NCBI RefSeq assembly: GCF_003688995.1
Contig: NZ_PENI01000036.1
Span: forward strand, 1-64,000
From: Streptomyces shenzhenensis
GTDB taxonomy: Bacteria > Actinomycetota > Actinomycetes > Streptomycetales > Streptomycetaceae
Direction: 5' to 3'
DNA length: 64,000 bases
Every line of letters starts with the position of its first letter. Position 1 is the stretch's first letter. Made by a program: the position numbers and the translations under genes. Below are positions 43,472-52,160 of this stretch, piece after piece. The notes beneath the pieces were generated by a model. That model was not told the DNA's origin. It worked only from the letters and a program-made list of their open reading frames with translations, and searched no databases.

Positions 43472-44800
43472 ATGATCGAGGCTGTCGGCCTGACCAAGCG
43501 CTACGGCGACAAGACCGCCGTGCACAACCTTTCCTTCCAGGTGCGGCCGGGAGCCGTCACCGGCTTCCTCGGGCCGAACGGCTCGGGGAAGTCGACGACC
43601 ATGCGGATGATCCTGGGCCTGGACATTCCCACCGCGGGCTCGGTGACGATCGGCGGCTACCCCTACCGGAAGCTGCCGAACGCCGCCCGCCAGGTGGGCG
43701 CGCTGCTCGACGCCAAGGCGGTGCACGGCGGCCGGCACGCCCGCAACCACCTGCTCTGCCTGGCCCAGCTGTCCGGCATCCCGGCCCGCCGCGTGGACGA
43801 GGTGCTCGGTGTCGTCGGCCTCCAGGAGGTGGCCAGGAAGCGGTCCAAGGGCTTCTCCCTGGGCATGGGCCAGCGGCTCGGCATCGCGGCCGCGCTCCTC
43901 GGCGACCCGCAGGTGCTGCTGTTCGACGAGCCGGTCAACGGGCTCGACCCCGAGGGCATCCTGTGGGTGCGCAACCTGATGAAGGCGCTCGCCGCGGAGG
44001 GGCGGACGGTGTTCGTCTCCAGCCACCTCATGAGCGAGATGGCGCTGACCGCCGACCATCTGATCGTCATCGGGCGCGGACAGCTGCTCTCCGACATGAG
44101 TGTGACGGATTTCATCTCGGCCAACTCCGCCGACTTCGCGCGCGTGCGGACCCCGGACACCGAGCCCCAACTCCGCGAGAAGCTGACCTCCGCGCTCACC
44201 GAGGCGGGCGGGCATGTGCTGCCGGAGCAGGACGGCGCGCTGCGCGTGACGGGGCTGCCGCTCCCCCGCATCAGCGATCTGGCGCACGAGGCCGACGTAC
44301 GGCTGTGGGAGCTGTCGCCGCACCAGGCGTCGCTGGAGGAGGCGTACATGCGGATGACGCAGGGCGCCGTGGACTACCGCTCCACCATCGACCAGAAGGC
44401 CGGGCTGCAGCAGCCGCTGCCGCCGGGCGCGCAGCCGCCGATGCCGGTGCCGGGCCAGGGCCAGCCGGGCTGGTACGCCCCGCCGCCACCCCAGCAGGGC
44501 GGTCAGGCGTTCACGATGCCGCCGGGGCAGCAGGCGCCGGGCGGCGCGCCCGCGGGCCCCTACGGCGGGCAGGGAGCGCCCGCAGGGGCGTACGGCGCAC
44601 CGGCGGGCGCACCGAACCCGTACAGCGCCCCGGCGGCGCCCGGCGCGGGGCAGCCCAACCCGTACGCCCAGCCGGCCCCGCAGCCGCCCCAGGCGCAGCC
44701 CGCCGCGGGCGCGCCGGCCCAGCCCGCGGCGCCGGCCGCCGAGCCGGCCCCGTCCGCGCCCGTCTCCGCCGACCCGACCAAGCCCGAGGACGCCCGATGA
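43472..44800 (+). CDS. ABC transporter ATPase with Pro/Gly/Gln-rich tail, tandem copy 2
   Basis: A 442-residue ATPase closely paralogous to the one at 41619 (same GPNGSGKSTTMRM, FSLGMGQRLGIAAALLGDP and FDEPVNGLDPEG segments). It carries an extra C-terminal tail of about 125 residues rich in Pro, Gly, Ala and Gln (blocks such as APAGPYGGQGAPAGAYG). Such tails are disordered and may bind partners or condense. The start ATG 43472 follows GGGACCGGAG. It overlaps its permease gene by 4 nt. Confidence 0.9.
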   Translation: MIEAVGLTKRYGDKTAVHNLSFQVRPGAVTGFLGPNGSGKSTTMRMILGLDIPTAGSVTIGGYPYRKLPNAARQVGALLDAKAVHGGRHARNHLLCLAQLSGIPARRVDEVLGVVGLQEVARKRSKGFSLGMGQRLGIAAALLGDPQVLLFDEPVNGLDPEGILWVRNLMKALAAEGRTVFVSSHLMSEMALTADHLIVIGRGQLLSDMSVTDFISANSADFARVRTPDTEPQLREKLTSALTEAGGHVLPEQDGALRVTGLPLPRISDLAHEADVRLWELSPHQASLEEAYMRMTQGAVDYRSTIDQKAGLQQPLPPGAQPPMPVPGQGQPGWYAPPPPQQGGQAFTMPPGQQAPGGAPAGPYGGQGAPAGAYGAPAGAPNPYSAPAAPGAGQPNPYAQPAPQPPQAQPAAGAPAQPAAPAAEPAPSAPVSADPTKPEDAR

Positions 44801-45678
44801 GCACCCACCAGCCCCCGATGCCCCAGGCAGCCGTGGACGCGACCGACTGGCGGCCGGCGCCGGGTGGCCCGTTCCCGGGGTACACCTCGCCGATCCCGGT
44901 GGTGCGCACCCATCTCGGACATGCGCTCGCCTCCGAGTGGACGAAGATCAAGTCGGTGCGCTCGACGATGTGGACGCTCGGTGTGTTCGTCCTCCTCGTG
45001 GTCGGCATCGGCCTGCTGACCGGGTCGCTGGTCAGCGGCTCGACCTCGGACATGTCCGGCGAGAACCCGCTGTCCCTCGGCTTCTTCGGACTGCTGCTCG
45101 GCACCATGTGCGTCATCACGCTGGGCGTGCTGACCACGGCGTCGGAGTACGGCACCGGCATGATCCGTACGACCATGACGGCCTGCCCCTCGCGGGTGCG
45201 CGTGCTGACGGCCAAGGCGATCGTGTTCTTCGTCGTCGCCTTCGTCGTCACGCTGGCGGCCACCTCCCTAGTCGCCCTGGCGCAGACGTCCATGCTGGAC
45301 GGCACGCCCGGCTTCCGGACCCCGACCGGCGGTGAGTGGCTGAAGGGCACGGTGGGCGTCAGCCTGTACATCGCGCTGCTCGGGCTGCTCTCGCTCGTCG
45401 TCGGCTCGATGATCCGGCACTCGGCGGGCGCGATCACCATCATGATCGGCGCCCTGCTCGCGCCGCTGGTGATCGCGCTGTTCATGTTCTCGTCGTCGCT
45501 GGAGAAGGTGCGCGAGCTGCTCTTCGAGTACTCGATCCCGAACCAGCTGAGCGTCTTCTACGCCAACTCGCTGAGCAACTCCGGCCCGTCGGGCTGGGAT
45601 CCGCTGTGGATCGCCCTGGGTGTCACGGCGGTGGCGTTCGGCGCGGCCTGCCTGCTCCTGGAGAAGCGCGACGTCTGA
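44797..45678 (+). CDS. ABC transporter permease, tandem copy 2
   Basis: A 293-residue permease paralogous to copy 1 (ASEWTKIKSVRSTMWTL; SEYGTGMIRTTMTACPSR; LEKRDV end). It adds about 40 N-terminal residues rich in Pro and Gly (HQPPMPQAAVDATDWRPAPGGPFPGYTSP), mirroring the tail on its ATPase. Confidence 0.88.
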   Translation: MSTHQPPMPQAAVDATDWRPAPGGPFPGYTSPIPVVRTHLGHALASEWTKIKSVRSTMWTLGVFVLLVVGIGLLTGSLVSGSTSDMSGENPLSLGFFGLLLGTMCVITLGVLTTASEYGTGMIRTTMTACPSRVRVLTAKAIVFFVVAFVVTLAATSLVALAQTSMLDGTPGFRTPTGGEWLKGTVGVSLYIALLGLLSLVVGSMIRHSAGAITIMIGALLAPLVIALFMFSSSLEKVRELLFEYSIPNQLSVFYANSLSNSGPSGWDPLWIALGVTAVAFGAACLLLEKRDV

Positions 45679-45703
45679 CCCCGCGGCGCCACCCCGAAGT
45701 GAT

Positions 45704-46045
45704 CTAGAACCGCGGCGTGTTACGGGACCGCTGCACCCGTGTGGTGCGGCGGTCCTTCGCGTTCCAGCAGGCCTTGTGCCAGTGCCGGCGGTCGTCGACG
45801 CCCGCGTGCTCCGGCCAGGCCACCACGTGCGGGAGGCCGGAGGGGATCACCTGGTCGCAGCCGGGGCAGCGGTAGGTCTTGCCCTGGGCGCTGGCCCCGG
45901 CGACATGACGCACGTTCCAGTCCTCGCCCTGCCACTGCTCCGTGGACTGCCAGCCGCCGTAGCGGTCGGCGCGGTCGTCCTCGGCGCTCCGGCCGGACGA
46001 GGCCGCACCCTTGGGGTCCTTGGGCCGGTTGCGACGCGGGGACAC
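45704..46045 (-). CDS. Small protein with a possible zinc-ribbon (unknown function)
   Basis: A 113-residue protein often annotated in Streptomyces as an ATP/GTP-binding protein, although no P-loop is present. The N-terminus is basic and disordered. The C-terminal half has CPGCDQVIPSGLPHVVAWPEH, then RRHWHKACW: Cys-x2-Cys with later His and Cys residues, suggesting one bound zinc. The start is taken as GTG 46045, 9-16 nt downstream of a good -10 box; the frame continues upstream without a site. Confidence 0.65.
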   Translation of the reverse strand: MSPRRNRPKDPKGAASSGRSAEDDRADRYGGWQSTEQWQGEDWNVRHVAGASAQGKTYRCPGCDQVIPSGLPHVVAWPEHAGVDDRRHWHKACWNAKDRRTTRVQRSRNTPRF

Positions 46046-46060
46046 GGGACACCTCACGGG

Positions 46061-46088
46061 GCTATACAGGATGCAGGGACTGTGTCCA
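46061..46088 (-). promoter_or_regulatory. Promoter of the zinc-ribbon-like gene
   Basis: On the minus strand TGGACA (46083-46088) and TATAGC (46061-46066) are 16 nt apart. The predicted start near 46054 leaves a leader under 10 nt. Confidence 0.5.
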
Positions 46089-46267
46089 GCGTACGCGGCC
46101 CGCACGGGGGTACGCGAAGGACCTCAAACCACACAAGTCGCCCAGCAGGGCCAGGCATTCTGCAGACAATCCGCAAATCCCGTCGCCAGGCCGTGTCCTC
46201 GGCACGTGTCAGAGGGTTATGCCGGTCGGGGGAGCTCCGCGTCGGAGCCACGAAAGCAGGAAAGACC

Positions 46268-47296
46268 ATGCACGTAGGAAGTTTTGTGCTGGCCGCCCAG
46301 TTCCCGGGGCAGGGCCAGGGGGAGGCGCTGCACCGGGCGGTCCGCTCGGCGCAGGTCACCGAGGAAGCGGGGCTCGACGCGGTGTGGCTGGCCGAGCACC
46401 ACTTCGTGCCGTACGGCACCTGCCCGTCCGCGATCACCCTGGCCGCGCTGCTGCTGGGCCGCACCCGCCGCATCCAGGTCGGCACGGCCGTCAGCGTGCT
46501 CCCCACGGTCCATCCGGTCGCCCTCGGCGAACAGGCCGCGCTGCTGCATGTGACCAGCGGCGGGCGCTTCACGCTGGGCGTCGGCCGCGGCGGCCCCTGG
46601 GTGGATCTGGAGGTGTTCGGCTCGGGCCTCGCCGCGTACGAGCACGGGTTCCCGGAGTCACTCGATCTGCTGGTGCGCTGGCTGCGCGAACCGTCGGTCG
46701 CGGCCTCGGGCGAGCGGTTCGCCTTCCGTGCGGTCCCGGTCGTGCCGCGCCCGACGGAGGCGCTGACGGACGTGCCGGGCCCCGAGGTCGTGGTCGCCTG
46801 CACCTCGCCGGCGAGCGTCCGGCTGGCGGCCGAGCGCGGCCTGTCGATGCTGCTGGGGATGCACATCGGGGACGAGGAGAAGGCCGAGATGGTCGCCCTG
46901 TGGCGGCGGCACGCGCGCGCGACGGGGCGGCCCGCCGACGAGATCGCCCGCGCCGCCCATGTGTCGGCGGGCGTCTGCCAGCTCGCCGACCGACGCACGG
47001 ATGCGGTGGAGACGCTGCTGAAGGCGATGCCGGGTTGGCTGAAACAGGGGCTGGAGGCGCATACGACGGTGGACGGCCGGATGCGTGCGATGCGCGATCC
47101 CCTCGCCTACACCGAACTCCTCTGCGGGCTGCACCCGGTGGGCACCCCGCGACTGTGCGCGGACCGGCTCGCGGCGACCTCCGAACGGACGGGCATCTCC
47201 CGTTTCGCACTGCTCGTCGAGGGCTCGGGGGACCTCGCGACGACGGAGGAGAACGTACGGCGGCTGGGCACCGAGGTGCTCCCCCAACTCCGCTGA
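46268..47296 (+). CDS. LLM-class flavin/F420-dependent oxidoreductase
   Basis: A 342-residue luciferase-like TIM-barrel enzyme (AEEAGLDAVWLAEHHFVPYG; TRRIQVGTAVSVLPTVHPVALGEQAALLHVTSGGRFTLGVGRGGP). The barrel and insertion are complete. Cofactor (FMN or F420) and substrate cannot be decided from sequence. The start ATG 46268 follows AGGAAAG. It stands alone between two small minus-strand genes. Confidence 0.88.
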   Translation: MHVGSFVLAAQFPGQGQGEALHRAVRSAQVTEEAGLDAVWLAEHHFVPYGTCPSAITLAALLLGRTRRIQVGTAVSVLPTVHPVALGEQAALLHVTSGGRFTLGVGRGGPWVDLEVFGSGLAAYEHGFPESLDLLVRWLREPSVAASGERFAFRAVPVVPRPTEALTDVPGPEVVVACTSPASVRLAAERGLSMLLGMHIGDEEKAEMVALWRRHARATGRPADEIARAAHVSAGVCQLADRRTDAVETLLKAMPGWLKQGLEAHTTVDGRMRAMRDPLAYTELLCGLHPVGTPRLCADRLAATSERTGISRFALLVEGSGDLATTEENVRRLGTEVLPQLR

Positions 47297-47389
47297 CGCC
47301 GTGCGGTGTCCGCGCCGAGCGGGGAGCTTGCCGCCCCGGTACTGGATGCACCTCCCGCGGGCGGAGCGGCAAGCAGGCGGCTCACACCG

Positions 47390-47782
47390 TCAGCAGTCCC
47401 GGAGCTCGGGCGACTGGTTGAGCAACTGGTTGCGCACCGAGGTGAAGCGGGCCAGCGTCTCGTCGACCGAGGCGTCCAGCGGGAACACCGCCACCCGATG
47501 GCAGTTCTGGAAGGCCAGCCGCACACCGAAGTGCCGCTGCAGCGCGCCGCGTATCGCGTCACTCGCGAGCGCACGCAGCAGCTGACCGCGTGCCTGCTCG
47601 TCCGGCGGGGGCGTCTGGTTGTCGGCGAACTCTCCGCCGTCCACCTTCAGCTGGGCCACCAGGGAGCTGATCATCTCCCACGCGTAGGGCAGGGAGGTCC
47701 GGACGCAGTCGACGAAATCGGCTTCGTCGACCTCGCCTCGCTCGGCCTGTTCGAGTAGGGCCGGTGAGACGTCGAGCGACAT
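47390..47782 (-). CDS. SCO5389-family conserved protein
   Basis: A 130-residue soluble protein widely conserved in Actinobacteria (MSLDVSPALLEQAERGEVDEADFVDCVRTSLPYAWEMISSLVAQL, then FQNCHRVAVFPLDASVDETLARFTSVRNQLLNQSPELRDC). I recognise it as the SCO5389 family, which has no known function. It has three Cys and no membrane segment. The ATG at 47782 has GAGAGGAGAA just upstream. Confidence 0.8.
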   Translation of the reverse strand: MSLDVSPALLEQAERGEVDEADFVDCVRTSLPYAWEMISSLVAQLKVDGGEFADNQTPPPDEQARGQLLRALASDAIRGALQRHFGVRLAFQNCHRVAVFPLDASVDETLARFTSVRNQLLNQSPELRDC

Positions 47783-48080
47783 GGGTTCTCCTCTCGCACC
47801 CCCGCACAGCAGGGGTTGCCGGACAGGTCAGGGAGTTCGCGATGTCGAACACGCTGAGTACACAGGTCGCGACCTCCCGTTCCCTACGGTAGGCAACCGA
47901 CGGTGACGGCACCAGCAGAATGCGTACATGGGCCGATCGGATTGGGCGCACAATCGGCCAGGGATGAACAACTCTTTACACGGGTAAGGGGACGACCCGC
48001 CGGGATCCGGTCGACCGGGACGAGGCGAGACCGGTGGGCGAATCGCGGCCGTCGGGGCGCGTCGAGTAGCGTTGCCGACC
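47783..48080. other. Divergent gap between the SCO5389-type gene and nucS
   Basis: I see no gene in these 298 bp. A small symmetric element CCTACCGTAGG lies near 47884. TAGCGT (48066-48071) lies 9 nt before the nucS ATG and may give an almost leaderless nucS transcript. TTACACGGGTAA near 47974 is a short inverted repeat. Confidence 0.4.
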
Positions 48081-48752
48081 ATGCGTCTCGTCATTGCCCG
48101 GTGCTCCGTCGACTACGCCGGTCGGCTCACCGCCCACCTTCCCTCGGCTCCCCGTCTGATCCTGGTCAAGGCGGACGGCAGCGTCTCGATCCACGCGGAC
48201 GACCGGGCCTACAAGCCCCTCAACTGGATGTCGCCGCCCTGCACTCTCAAGGAGGGGACAGGGGACGAGGACGGTGTCTGGACCGTCATCAACAAGGCGG
48301 GCGAGAAGCTCATCATCACCATGGAGGAGATCCTGCACGACTCCTCGCACGAACTCGGCGTGGACCCCGGCCTGATCAAGGACGGTGTGGAAGCGCACCT
48401 CCAGGAACTGCTCGCCGACCGCATCGAGACGCTCGGCGAGGGCTACACGCTGATCCGCCGCGAGTACATGACCGCCATCGGCCCGGTCGACATCCTGTGC
48501 CGGGACGCGACGGGACAGACCGTCGCCGTCGAGATCAAGCGGCGCGGTGAGATCGACGGCGTGGAGCAACTCACCCGCTATCTGGAGCTGTTGAACCGCG
48601 ATCCGCATCTCGCCCCGGTCCGCGGCGTCTTCGCCGCCCAGGAGATCAAGCCCCAGGCCCGGGTCCTCGCCACCGACCGCGGCATCGGCTGCCAGGTGCT
48701 GGACTACGACGCCATGCGGGGCATCGAGGACGACAAGCTGCGGCTGTTCTGA
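48081..48752 (+). CDS. nucS: Mismatch-specific endonuclease NucS (EndoMS)
   Basis: A 223-residue nuclease central to the non-canonical, MutS/MutL-independent mismatch repair of Actinobacteria. The N-terminal DNA-binding domain (RLVIARCSVDYAGRLTAHLPSAPRLILVKADGSVSIHADDRAYKPLNWMSPPC) is followed by the RecB-like nuclease domain with the D-ExK set: D137 (GPVDIL), E151 and K153 (AVEIKRRGE). The C-terminus (DDKLRLF) resembles the beta-clamp-interacting tail of NucS. Length and motifs are complete. Confidence 0.95.
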   Translation: MRLVIARCSVDYAGRLTAHLPSAPRLILVKADGSVSIHADDRAYKPLNWMSPPCTLKEGTGDEDGVWTVINKAGEKLIITMEEILHDSSHELGVDPGLIKDGVEAHLQELLADRIETLGEGYTLIRREYMTAIGPVDILCRDATGQTVAVEIKRRGEIDGVEQLTRYLELLNRDPHLAPVRGVFAAQEIKPQARVLATDRGIGCQVLDYDAMRGIEDDKLRLF

Positions 48753-48811
48753 GCGACGCGGGACAGTGCGGGACGGGCCGGATCCGGGCGACGGATCCGG
48801 CCCGCGCCGCC

Positions 48812-51388
48812 TCAGATGACGGAATCCGGGCCGCTCGGCGAGCCCGTGCCGTCCGGGGCGCTCGCCGAACTGCTCGCCTCCGCCGGTGCGCTGGAGGCGG
48901 GGCCGCTGGCCGAGTCGGACGTGGTCGGCGTCGGATCCGAGCTCGGCGACTCGGAGGGCTCCGGCGGAGTCGACGGCGGTGTGGGCGATGTCGACGGCGA
49001 CGGCTTGGACGTCGGCGATGTCGACGTGGGCGGCCTGCCGGTGGGCGACGTGGACGGCGAGGACGGCGAGTCGTCACCGCCCGGCCGCCGCGTCCCGCTC
49101 GGGTCGTCCGACGGCCCGGTCATGGCCGGCGACGACGGCGGCGTCGGGTCGTCCGAGGTGCCCAGCGTGCCGTCGGGGCCCGGGTCGGTGGGCCTGCTGG
49201 TCGCCGTGCCGGTGTCGCCGCTGTCCTTCTTGGGCGTGTCCGCGCCCAGGCTGCCGTCGTCGGTGCCCGCACCGGCCGACGGGTTGACGTCGACCTTGCC
49301 GGACGGGTCGTCGGCGCTGTCGTGGGTCGTCATGCCGAGCGTCACCACCGTGCCGAGCACGGCCGCGAGCAGCGCGCCGGAACCGGCGGCCACCAGATTG
49401 CGCCGGGCCAGCCGGCGCAGCCCGCCGCCGGGCTTCTGCGCGGGTGCCGGGGGCCCGCTCCGACGGCTGACGAGCGTGTCAGCGACCGGCGGTGCCGCGG
49501 ACGGGAAGCCCGCGGGGACGCCGCCGGGCGGCGCGGCGGACTCGTCCCGGCGCGCGGCCGCCTTCTCGCCCGCGCCGGCTCCGCCCCCGGGCACATCGCC
49601 CGCGCGGTCGGCGACCAGGGCGAGGGCACGGCGGCCGGCCACGGCGCCCCGCTTGTCGGCGAGGGCGCCGCGCAGACCGACCGAGGCCTCCAGTTCGGCG
49701 CGGGCCCGGTCCAGTTGGCCGCCGCACAGCGCGAGGACACCCAACTCGTGGTGGAAGTAGGCCTGTTCGGCCACGTCACCGGCGATCCGGGCGGCCTCGG
49801 CGCCGGACCGCAGCGCCCGTTCCCAGGCGCCCCAGTGCAGCCCCGAGGCAAAGGCGGGCGCGGCCGTGCGGGCGAGCCCGACGGCGGGGCTCTCCTCGTC
49901 CTCGGCGGCCGGCGGGGGCTGCGGCACGAGGACGGCCAGCGCGGCGAGCACGGCGTCGGCCTCGGCGCACACCCGCTCGGGCGTGACGGAGGGGTGGCCG
50001 GCCCACCAGGAGTAGTGCTGGGCGGCGGTGAGGGCCTCGGCGGCCAGGTCGTCGGCGTATCCGGCGGCCTCCAACTGCGTCTGCACGCCCGCCGCGAGGC
50101 GGTAGCGGGAGCCGACCGGGGAGACCAGCCCGCAGCCCGCGAGTTCACCGAGCGCGGCGTCCGCGTGGGTGTCGCCGGCCAGGGCGGGCAGATGCGCCTG
50201 GTGCGGCACCTCACCGCCGAGGGCGACGGCGAGCCGCAGGGCGGCGCGTGCCGAGGCGCTCAGCCGGGAGGCGAGCAGCGGAGCGGGCGCCGCGGCCTCG
50301 CCGAGCGACGGCAGGGGCACCTCCTCGGCGTCCTCGGCGTCCGTGCCGAAGGACGCGGGGCCGCCGCCCGGTTCGGCCGCCGCCGAGCGCGGGGAAGGGG
50401 GCCGTACGTCCTCGAAAACCCCGAACTCGTCCACGGCACCCACGCTGGTCCGCAGCCGGTCGCGCTGCCGCAGCAGGGCGCCGGCCTGGACGAAGCGCAG
50501 CGGCAGGCCCTCCGACTCAAACCAGAGGTCGCCCGCCCAGTTGGCCTCCTCCTCGGTGAGGACACGGCCGACGGCGCGCTCCAGCAGGTCGACGCCGCCG
50601 GCGCGGTCGAGGCCGTTGAGGAAGATCTCCTCGACGGCGGATTCGGCGGACGGCGCGGGCACGTCGGGGGTGGCGCCGATCAGGAAGGCGCACTCGGGGG
50701 TGGCCACGATCAGCTCGTCGAGGGCGGCACCGCCGAACTCGATGTCGTCGAGCACGACGACGGCGCCGATCTCGCCGACCAGGCCGAGCAGCTCCTCCCG
50801 CTCGGGTCGGTACCGGGGCGCGTCGTACACGGCGTGGAAGAGGTCGTGCAGCAGCTCGCCCGACGTGCGGTGGAAGCCGCTCAGCCGGACCACGCCGTCG
50901 GGGGCGAGGTCCGCGCAGTCCTCGGCGACGAGGTCGAGCAGGGCGGTGCGACCGGACCCGGAGGGCCCGGTGAGGCGTACGGAGCGGCCGCGGGCCAGCA
51001 GCCGCACCAGGCGCTCGCGCTCGTCCTGGCGTTCCAGGAGCGGCAGCGTGGGCCCGGCCGGTCCCGGCGGCACGGGCGGCCGTGCGGCGCGCTCGGCCGA
51101 GGCGCGCTCGGCCGCGGTGAACTTCACGGGCCTGCCGGGCCGCTCCCCCGGCGGGCAGGGCTCTATCTCGCTGCCGTCGACGGGGTTGACCGTGAGCAGG
51201 AAGTCACCGGAGACGAGCTGCACCGTGCGGGCGAGTGCGGGTGTGCTCTGGCCGAAGTCCGGTGTGAGGGATTCCCGGGGCGCACGCGGGCGCGGCGGGT
51301 CGCCTGGCCCGGTCTCGAATTCACTCGCCCGGGAGGTGTCCCCACCGTCGTGGCCGTGGTCCTCGGGTCCCGGTTTGATCGGGTCCAT
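48812..51388 (-). CDS. Large STAND-like ATPase with transmembrane helix and Ser/Pro/Thr-rich tail
   Basis: An 858-residue protein of unknown function. After a disordered N-terminus comes an AAA/STAND-type core: P-loop GPSGSGRT (141-148) with Arg147 at the Lys position, Walker B-like AVVVLDDIEF and a sensor-like segment. A helical TPR-like region follows (about 430-600; ALRSGAEAARIAGDVAEQAYFHHELGVLALCGGQLDRARAELEASVGLRG). A single TM helix (about 665-686, LVAAGSGALLAAVLGTVVTLGM) leads to a 170-residue Ser/Pro/Thr/Asp-rich tail that should face outside. Streptomyces orthologues are annotated only as ATP-binding proteins. The layout suggests a membrane-anchored signalling or scaffolding ATPase. 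Confidence 0.75.
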   Translation of the reverse strand: MDPIKPGPEDHGHDGGDTSRASEFETGPGDPPRPRAPRESLTPDFGQSTPALARTVQLVSGDFLLTVNPVDGSEIEPCPPGERPGRPVKFTAAERASAERAARPPVPPGPAGPTLPLLERQDERERLVRLLARGRSVRLTGPSGSGRTALLDLVAEDCADLAPDGVVRLSGFHRTSGELLHDLFHAVYDAPRYRPEREELLGLVGEIGAVVVLDDIEFGGAALDELIVATPECAFLIGATPDVPAPSAESAVEEIFLNGLDRAGGVDLLERAVGRVLTEEEANWAGDLWFESEGLPLRFVQAGALLRQRDRLRTSVGAVDEFGVFEDVRPPSPRSAAAEPGGGPASFGTDAEDAEEVPLPSLGEAAAPAPLLASRLSASARAALRLAVALGGEVPHQAHLPALAGDTHADAALGELAGCGLVSPVGSRYRLAAGVQTQLEAAGYADDLAAEALTAAQHYSWWAGHPSVTPERVCAEADAVLAALAVLVPQPPPAAEDEESPAVGLARTAAPAFASGLHWGAWERALRSGAEAARIAGDVAEQAYFHHELGVLALCGGQLDRARAELEASVGLRGALADKRGAVAGRRALALVADRAGDVPGGGAGAGEKAAARRDESAAPPGGVPAGFPSAAPPVADTLVSRRSGPPAPAQKPGGGLRRLARRNLVAAGSGALLAAVLGTVVTLGMTTHDSADDPSGKVDVNPSAGAGTDDGSLGADTPKKDSGDTGTATSRPTDPGPDGTLGTSDDPTPPSSPAMTGPSDDPSGTRRPGGDDSPSSPSTSPTGRPPTSTSPTSKPSPSTSPTPPSTPPEPSESPSSDPTPTTSDSASGPASSAPAEASSSASAPDGTGSPSGPDSVI

Positions 51389-51656
51389 AGGTTCTCAAGC
51401 CCCCAAAAACGTGGTGTGCCCGTATCCGGCCCCTCCCGGCCTGCTGCACACCGCGCTGTCGCTTCTGGTCCGGGCCCGCTCGAGGGTTCGTATGGCAGCG
51501 GGCGAGCGAACCTTAAACCTTGGCACACCATCCACAACAGGCCGGGGTACCGGTCGGCCCGAGACGTCACGGTCTTGGGAGGATTGCGCATGACGTGCGG
51601 TTCTACGGTCTGCGCCCGGGTCTCCCCGCTCGCCCGGTGCACTCCCGGTCGCGGCG

Positions 51657-51980
51657 TCACACCCGGGGCAGGGACTCGACCCCGATGCCCCCCTCGATGG
51701 CCAGGATCCGGTGCAGCCGGGTGGCGACGAGCAGACGCTGCATCTGGGGCGGCACGTCGCGCAGCACCAGGCGCCGGCCGCAGCGGCCGGCCCGCCGGTG
51801 CACCCCCATGATCACCCCGAGCCCCGTGGCGTCCCAGGAGTCGAGTTCGGAGAGGTCGAGGACCAGGTCGCCGACACCGTCATCGACGGCCGAGTGCAGG
51901 GCCGTACGGGCGTCCGCCGCGCTGCGGACGTCGAGGCGGCCCCCGACGACCAGCTCGGCGTGGTCGCCCCTGATGTGCAT
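51657..51980 (-). CDS. STAS-domain protein (anti-sigma antagonist-like)
   Basis: A 107-residue STAS domain (LVVGGRLDVRSAADARTALHSAVDDGVGDLVLDLSELDSWDATGLGVIMGVHRRA). In SpoIIAA/RsbV proteins the phosphorylated Ser sits in D-S-T/S-G; here the motif is D50-A51-T52-G53, so the usual phospho-Ser is Ala. It may be constitutively active, use Thr52, or serve another role. The start ATG 51980 follows GGGGAG. No kinase or sigma gene is adjacent. Confidence 0.85.
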   Translation of the reverse strand: MHIRGDHAELVVGGRLDVRSAADARTALHSAVDDGVGDLVLDLSELDSWDATGLGVIMGVHRRAGRCGRRLVLRDVPPQMQRLLVATRLHRILAIEGGIGVESLPRV

Positions 51981-52160
51981 AATGCGCTCCCCGTGAGTGC
52001 GGCGGCGTGCTCCGTGACTGTGCTGTGCACGGTCTGACTGCTTCAGCGACAGCCAGGTTGCCGTCTGTAAGCGAACCGATACCGAATTCACCCTTGAGGG
52101 TGATATCCCAGGGGCTGGTGCGGTCTCGGCGCCCCCGTCCGGCCTGATGCCGGCCGGAGG

